Assembly: GCA_003254925.1 (NCBI GenBank)
Contig: QANZ01028759.1
Span: 290,564 to 354,563, forward strand
Length of the DNA: 64,000 nt
Source of the DNA: Chamaecrista fasciculata
Taxonomy: Eukaryota > Streptophyta > Magnoliopsida > Fabales > Fabaceae
Direction: 5' to 3'
Part shown: one piece after another, positions 60,415 to 64,000 of the stretch
Layout of the letters: each line of letters starts with the position of its first letter
Numbering within the stretch: position 1 is the stretch's first letter
Program-made: the position numbers and the translations under genes
Notes under the pieces: model-generated
What the model was told of the DNA's origin: nothing
The model's input: the letters and a program-made list of their open reading frames with translations, nothing else
The model's database searches: none

Positions 60415-61049
60415 AGTCAAAACAGATAACAACACCAACAATGACAGATTGACAGATATGCAAAATAGAGCTATAGGTCCATACAATTTACATCAATTTT
60501 CAAGTAAGTTCTTTCGATTTATACTTTCATTTCCTAATAATTAACCTAACATTCGAAAATGATCATTAAACTTATTTTATATTTAATAAAAATCTTAATC
60601 AATAAAAAGTTATAGTATCTTATCTTTTAAAAAATATTTTTAAAAAATGGATGTTTCATTAGTATTGAACTTTTTAAAAATAAATTAGAAAAAATAAAAT
60701 AAAAGTTAATTTCATAAATCAAACACCTCTTCATAGATGTAATATAATAAAATGCGAAATTAAATAACCCCATATATTTATTAATACGACATTTCCTAAA
60801 TATCTCATTTATTATCGCTGAATTAACCAATTCCATAACTTGATGATTATTGCAAACACGGGCTTTTAAAATGCTGCTTACTCTATAGGAAATGTACGCT
60901 CTCATATTTTTTTTAGTTTACTAACTTTAGTATTGGAATGACTGACAAAGTTCAAGTTCAACCCTATTGTATCTTCTTTTGTAGGAACCCACATTCTGAT
61001 CATCGAACATCTCCTCGTTTGGTCACAACATCATCATTTATATTTTTCA

Positions 61050-61725
61050 GGAAAAATTGTATTTACTTACTTTGAACTATGTGTTTAATTACAATATTCT
61101 CTTTAATTTATAAAAAATTACAATTAACCCCCTTATCTATTAATTTCATAGCAATATCCCTTCAACTGTTAGTAATATTGTTATCTTTTTATCTCTTAAG
61201 TCTTATGGGAGATGCACATGTTTTATAAAATTATTAAATAATTTTGAATGACATAGCTACATTTGTATCTAACTAGTTTTATAATTTAAAATATCTTATA
61301 TTTCATATTTATATTGTCGTATTGATAATCCTAATTAAAAATATCAAAATTACATTCATCTTTTGCGGCTAAATCATTCTAAACTTTGTCACGGGAGAGT
61401 CTCTCATAGACAATAATCAATTTGAAAGTATCTCTTCATATATAGGAAAAAAATATCTAATCAAGTAAAAAATAAAAAAAAACTAGTAAATTCAAAGAAT
61501 AAAATATAATAAAAGATGAAAAGGGTAATTATGTCCTTTGACCATTTTATGAAGTATTTATACAACTTACAAGGATTTCAAAGATAAAAATATAACGATG
61601 TTACTAACAGTTGAAGGAACATTGTTACGAAATTAATAGATTAGGGCGTTAATTGCTATTTTTATAGATTAGGAAGGACATTGCAATTGAACACATAGTT
61701 TAGGGTGGATAAATGCAATTTTTCC
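61050..61725. mobile_element. TIR element with ~150-bp inverted ends (676 bp)
   Basis: The left end ggaaaaattgtatttactta mirrors the right end read on the minus strand, ggaaaaattgcatttatcca. Similarity continues for ~150 bases (aactatgtgtttaattacaat / aactatgtgttcaattgcaat). No coding sequence lies inside. The target duplication is unclear; long TIRs suggest Mutator-like. Confidence 0.65.
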
Positions 61726-62082
61726 ATTTTTTTAATTATTTTTTGAAGTAAAATATTTTTACTAAATTGATCGTGGGTTTTTTTTTAACCAAAAAAAGAG
61801 CATAAAAAACATATTTAAAAGGAAGTAAAGCCGTTAGCACAATCCCCAGTGTGTATCTTCAAAAATAAGTTTTTTTTTTTTGGTGGGATTCAAAAATAAG
61901 TTTTTGGTTGGCCCACATTGTGTATCTTCAGCACAAAAGTCATCCACAGATACGATTATGTGGTGAAAGATAGGCCGTTGATGACAAAATAGACGGTCAG
62001 ATTTCAACGAGGGTCGCTTTCCGAAAATCAGATCAACCCAAACCAAAGCAATTCTGACCGTTGATCTGACATTCCAACCCAA
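61726..62082. other. Intergenic, no gene seen
   Basis: Contains a short direct repeat, tcaaaaataagtttttt. A minus-strand reading frame here has no homology I recognise. Confidence 0.4.
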
Positions 62083-62485
62083 AGGTTAAAGTATACTTTT
62101 GGTCTCATATTTTTTATTCAGGTTTCAATTTGGTCTTGCATATTTTTTGTTACACTTTTAGTCTCATAACTTTCAGTTATGTGCAGAATCGATCCATATT
62201 TTTTTTGTTGCAAATTTAGTCTGCAAAAAGTTCCACTATTAGTCTCATAATGTGAAACTTTTTGCAAGGATATAAGATCAATTTGTAATCTGACCAAAAG
62301 ATATTAGACCAAATCTGCAATCTGATGAAAAATTATGGGACCAAAAGTGAAACAAAAAATGATTTGGAACCAAATTAAAATCCGAGCAAAAGATACGAGA
62401 CCAAAAGTACAACAAAAAAATATAGAGACCAAATTATGAGCTGAGTAAAAGATATAAAACCAAAAATACACTTTGAACAATTAAT
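62083..62485. mobile_element. Foldback element, ggtctcatat/gaccaaaagt class
   Basis: The left end ggttaaagtatacttttggt faces the right end accaaaaatacactttgaac; the interior units are opposed ggtctcat and gagaccaaa. Confidence 0.55.
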
Positions 62486-63010
62486 AATAATACATAACCT
62501 TTTAAAGTTAAAACCTCCAAATTAGTTAGAACGTTTCGTTCTGATCTCATTCTCATCTGTGATCTCATCTCGGCAACGATCGAACGGTCCAGAATGCCCC
62601 GCGAAGTAAGGCACCTTGGTTTCACGCTTCAGACTTGTTCGACATTTACCACAAGGTGGCTGGCCTCTTGAGTGCCGTTTGAGGTTCAAACTTTTTGTCT
62701 CCTAACGTTTTGGTGACGCCTTAACTGCCGTTAATCTACACGTTATTTTTTAATGAAGGCTAAAACTTACTTTTGGTCCTTAATATTTATTTTAAACTCT
62801 GTTTGGGTTCCTAATATATATTCTATTTCATTTTGATCCTTAATATTTCTTCAAAGTTTCGTTTTGGTTCTTAAACTATTGAGTGTAGTCATATTCCTCT
62901 TATTTTAAGTTCAAATGCAACCAAATCAAAGTTAAAGATTTCTCACTGTTGGAGAGAGTCCAACCGGTGTGCGGATGCTGTTGCGGCTATGGGTGCGGCT
63001 CAGGCTCTAG
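62486..63010. other. Intergenic, no gene seen
   Basis: A GC-richer patch (62540-62730) with no recognisable gene, then another short tttggtccttaat-type repeat (62765-62880). Confidence 0.4.
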
Positions 63011-63445
63011 TAGGGATGGCAATTTGGGTGGGTATATAGGATACCCGTTCGAATCCATCCGTAAAAAATATCCGATATCCGTCGGATACTGGATATTGGA
63101 TAGGGTACGGGTATTGAAAAATAAAAAATCAATTATCCGGTATCCGTTCGAAATGAACGGATAATTAGGGTATCCGGTATCCAATACCCTATAATATAAA
63201 CATTTTATTATATTTTATACATTTTTATTAAATTTTTAATTAATTTATTTTAATTAACGGATATTGGATATCGGATATATCCGATTTTTTGAATTAGGAT
63301 ATCCTATCCTATATCCATTATTTTCGGATATTTAGGGTACCCGTCGGATACCGGATATCGGATAGGATAGGATACGGATATTGAAAAGAATGAACGGATA
63401 CAGATAGTGATAAAATTTCAAATATCTTATCCGTTGCCATCCTTA
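63011..63445. mobile_element. hAT-type MITE filled with GGATATCC palindromes (435 bp)
   Basis: Ends tagggatggcaa and, on the minus strand, taaggatggcaa. The 8-base flanks ggctctag (63003-63010) and ggctccag (63446-63453) differ by one base. More than a dozen ggatatcc/ggataccc-type motifs on both strands fill it. A truncated relative is at 35745-35977. Confidence 0.75.
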
Positions 63446-64000
63446 GGCTCCAGATTTGCGCGTTCATCACTTCGTCTCGTCGTCGGAATGTCTTCGTCTG
63501 TTGCTCTTTGGTGATGTGATTGGGGTTGAAGATGCAAGGAATGTTAGGGTTAGGTTGTAGATTGGTTGTGGATTGGCCTTTTGCGTTTTGGCTTTAGGTC
63601 TTTGCGCTTTGGCTGTTTTGTTTTCTCGTCGTTTTGTGTTCTTTGTGGCGTTTTGTGCTTTGGCTTGTTAAGCTCGTCTTCTACCAAAAAAAAAAAGTTA
63701 AAAGTTTCTCTTGATGAGTTATTTTTCTGCCAAATTAGAAATGTCAGCAAATAAGATCAAATTAGACTCTTTAGTGGATTGCTTGTTTCATGAAATTGGT
63801 CATATCTTTCTTGTTTCAAATATAAATACAACAAAATCGAAGATACTAATTACTGTTAATGAGTTCTTTCTCTACTCAGTTAGAGTTTTCAGTAAACGAG
63901 GTCATATAATATTCTGAATGTAAGTTTATTCAAAATATTAATACTAACTTTTAGAGTATTAATTGATCTGGTTTGCTATAATCTCAAATGGACAGAGAAA
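63446..64000. other. No feature recognised
   Basis: A GC-richer start (63450-63560), then AT-rich sequence. Short open frames exist, but nothing identifiable and no splice pattern. Confidence 0.4.

Noticed and set aside
62600..62700. tRNA or SINE candidate (gaggttcaaact)
   Set aside because: Only a weak B-box-like phrase, no A box at the right distance and no fold or target duplication.
63566..63917. Short frames at the right edge
   Set aside because: Phe/Leu/Lys-rich chance frames without homology or splice evidence.
1..64000. CRISPR arrays, operons, prophage or virus insertions
   Set aside because: No regularly spaced repeats, bacterial gene organisation, capsid, movement or pararetrovirus coding sequence was seen; the reverse-transcriptase-related piece at 57-58 kb is of LINE type.

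Overview
The window is nuclear DNA of a flowering plant, most likely a eudicot. It is AT-rich, and its genes have many exons with GT-AG introns. Between and inside the genes lie plant-type transposable elements: hAT and Mutator-like elements, mini-Helitrons, SINEs and LINE remains. Two N-runs (16456-17244 and 35268-35706) and eight single-n joins show a draft assembly. All gene models below were built by eye from reading frames and splice sites.

Layout. 1-8400 has no gene: a near-perfect 838-bp palindrome built on inverted SINE-like sequence, a mini-Helitron, a hAT element and other repeats. 8402-11565 is a block bounded by single n's that carries a complete acyl-CoA thioesterase 13-like gene (9515-11123, 157 aa). 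Both ends of this block are repeated at the two edges of the N-run 16456-17244, so it probably belongs inside that gap. 12950-15831 is a four-exon NPF8-type peptide transporter gene (570 aa). 17694-19150 (minus) encodes a 90-aa charged coiled-coil protein. 22214-29636 is a 15-exon ARIADNE-type RBR E3 ubiquitin ligase (578 aa). It converges on a minus-strand, membrane-anchored metallophosphoesterase (34029-31283).

34100-48000 is mostly transposon-derived. It includes the remains of a Mutator-like element with Pro-rich coding exons and an intact two-exon GRF zinc-finger gene, a Helitron, hAT elements and a CACTA-like subterminal repeat block, with several uncertain contig joins. 48102-56302 (minus) is a 13-exon KIN-10/KIF22-type kinesin (656 aa) whose introns hold a hAT element, a SINE and foldback repeats. 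About 210 bp upstream of its start codon sits a 2-kb Mutator-like element (56515-58550). That element has ~275-bp terminal inverted repeats, a perfect 9-bp target duplication and a broken LINE zf-RVT/RNase H fragment inside. Its ends resemble the surviving end of the element at 39-42.6 kb. 58560-64000 contains only repeats, among them a divergent TIR element, two foldback elements and a hAT element with palindromic motifs.

The genes have unrelated household roles: lipid thioester hydrolysis, peptide transport, ubiquitin ligation, phosphoester hydrolysis and chromosome movement. They do not form a pathway or cluster. The most noteworthy signals are structural: the misplaced contig, the MULE pair and the SINE palindrome. 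I found no clearly new multi-gene system.
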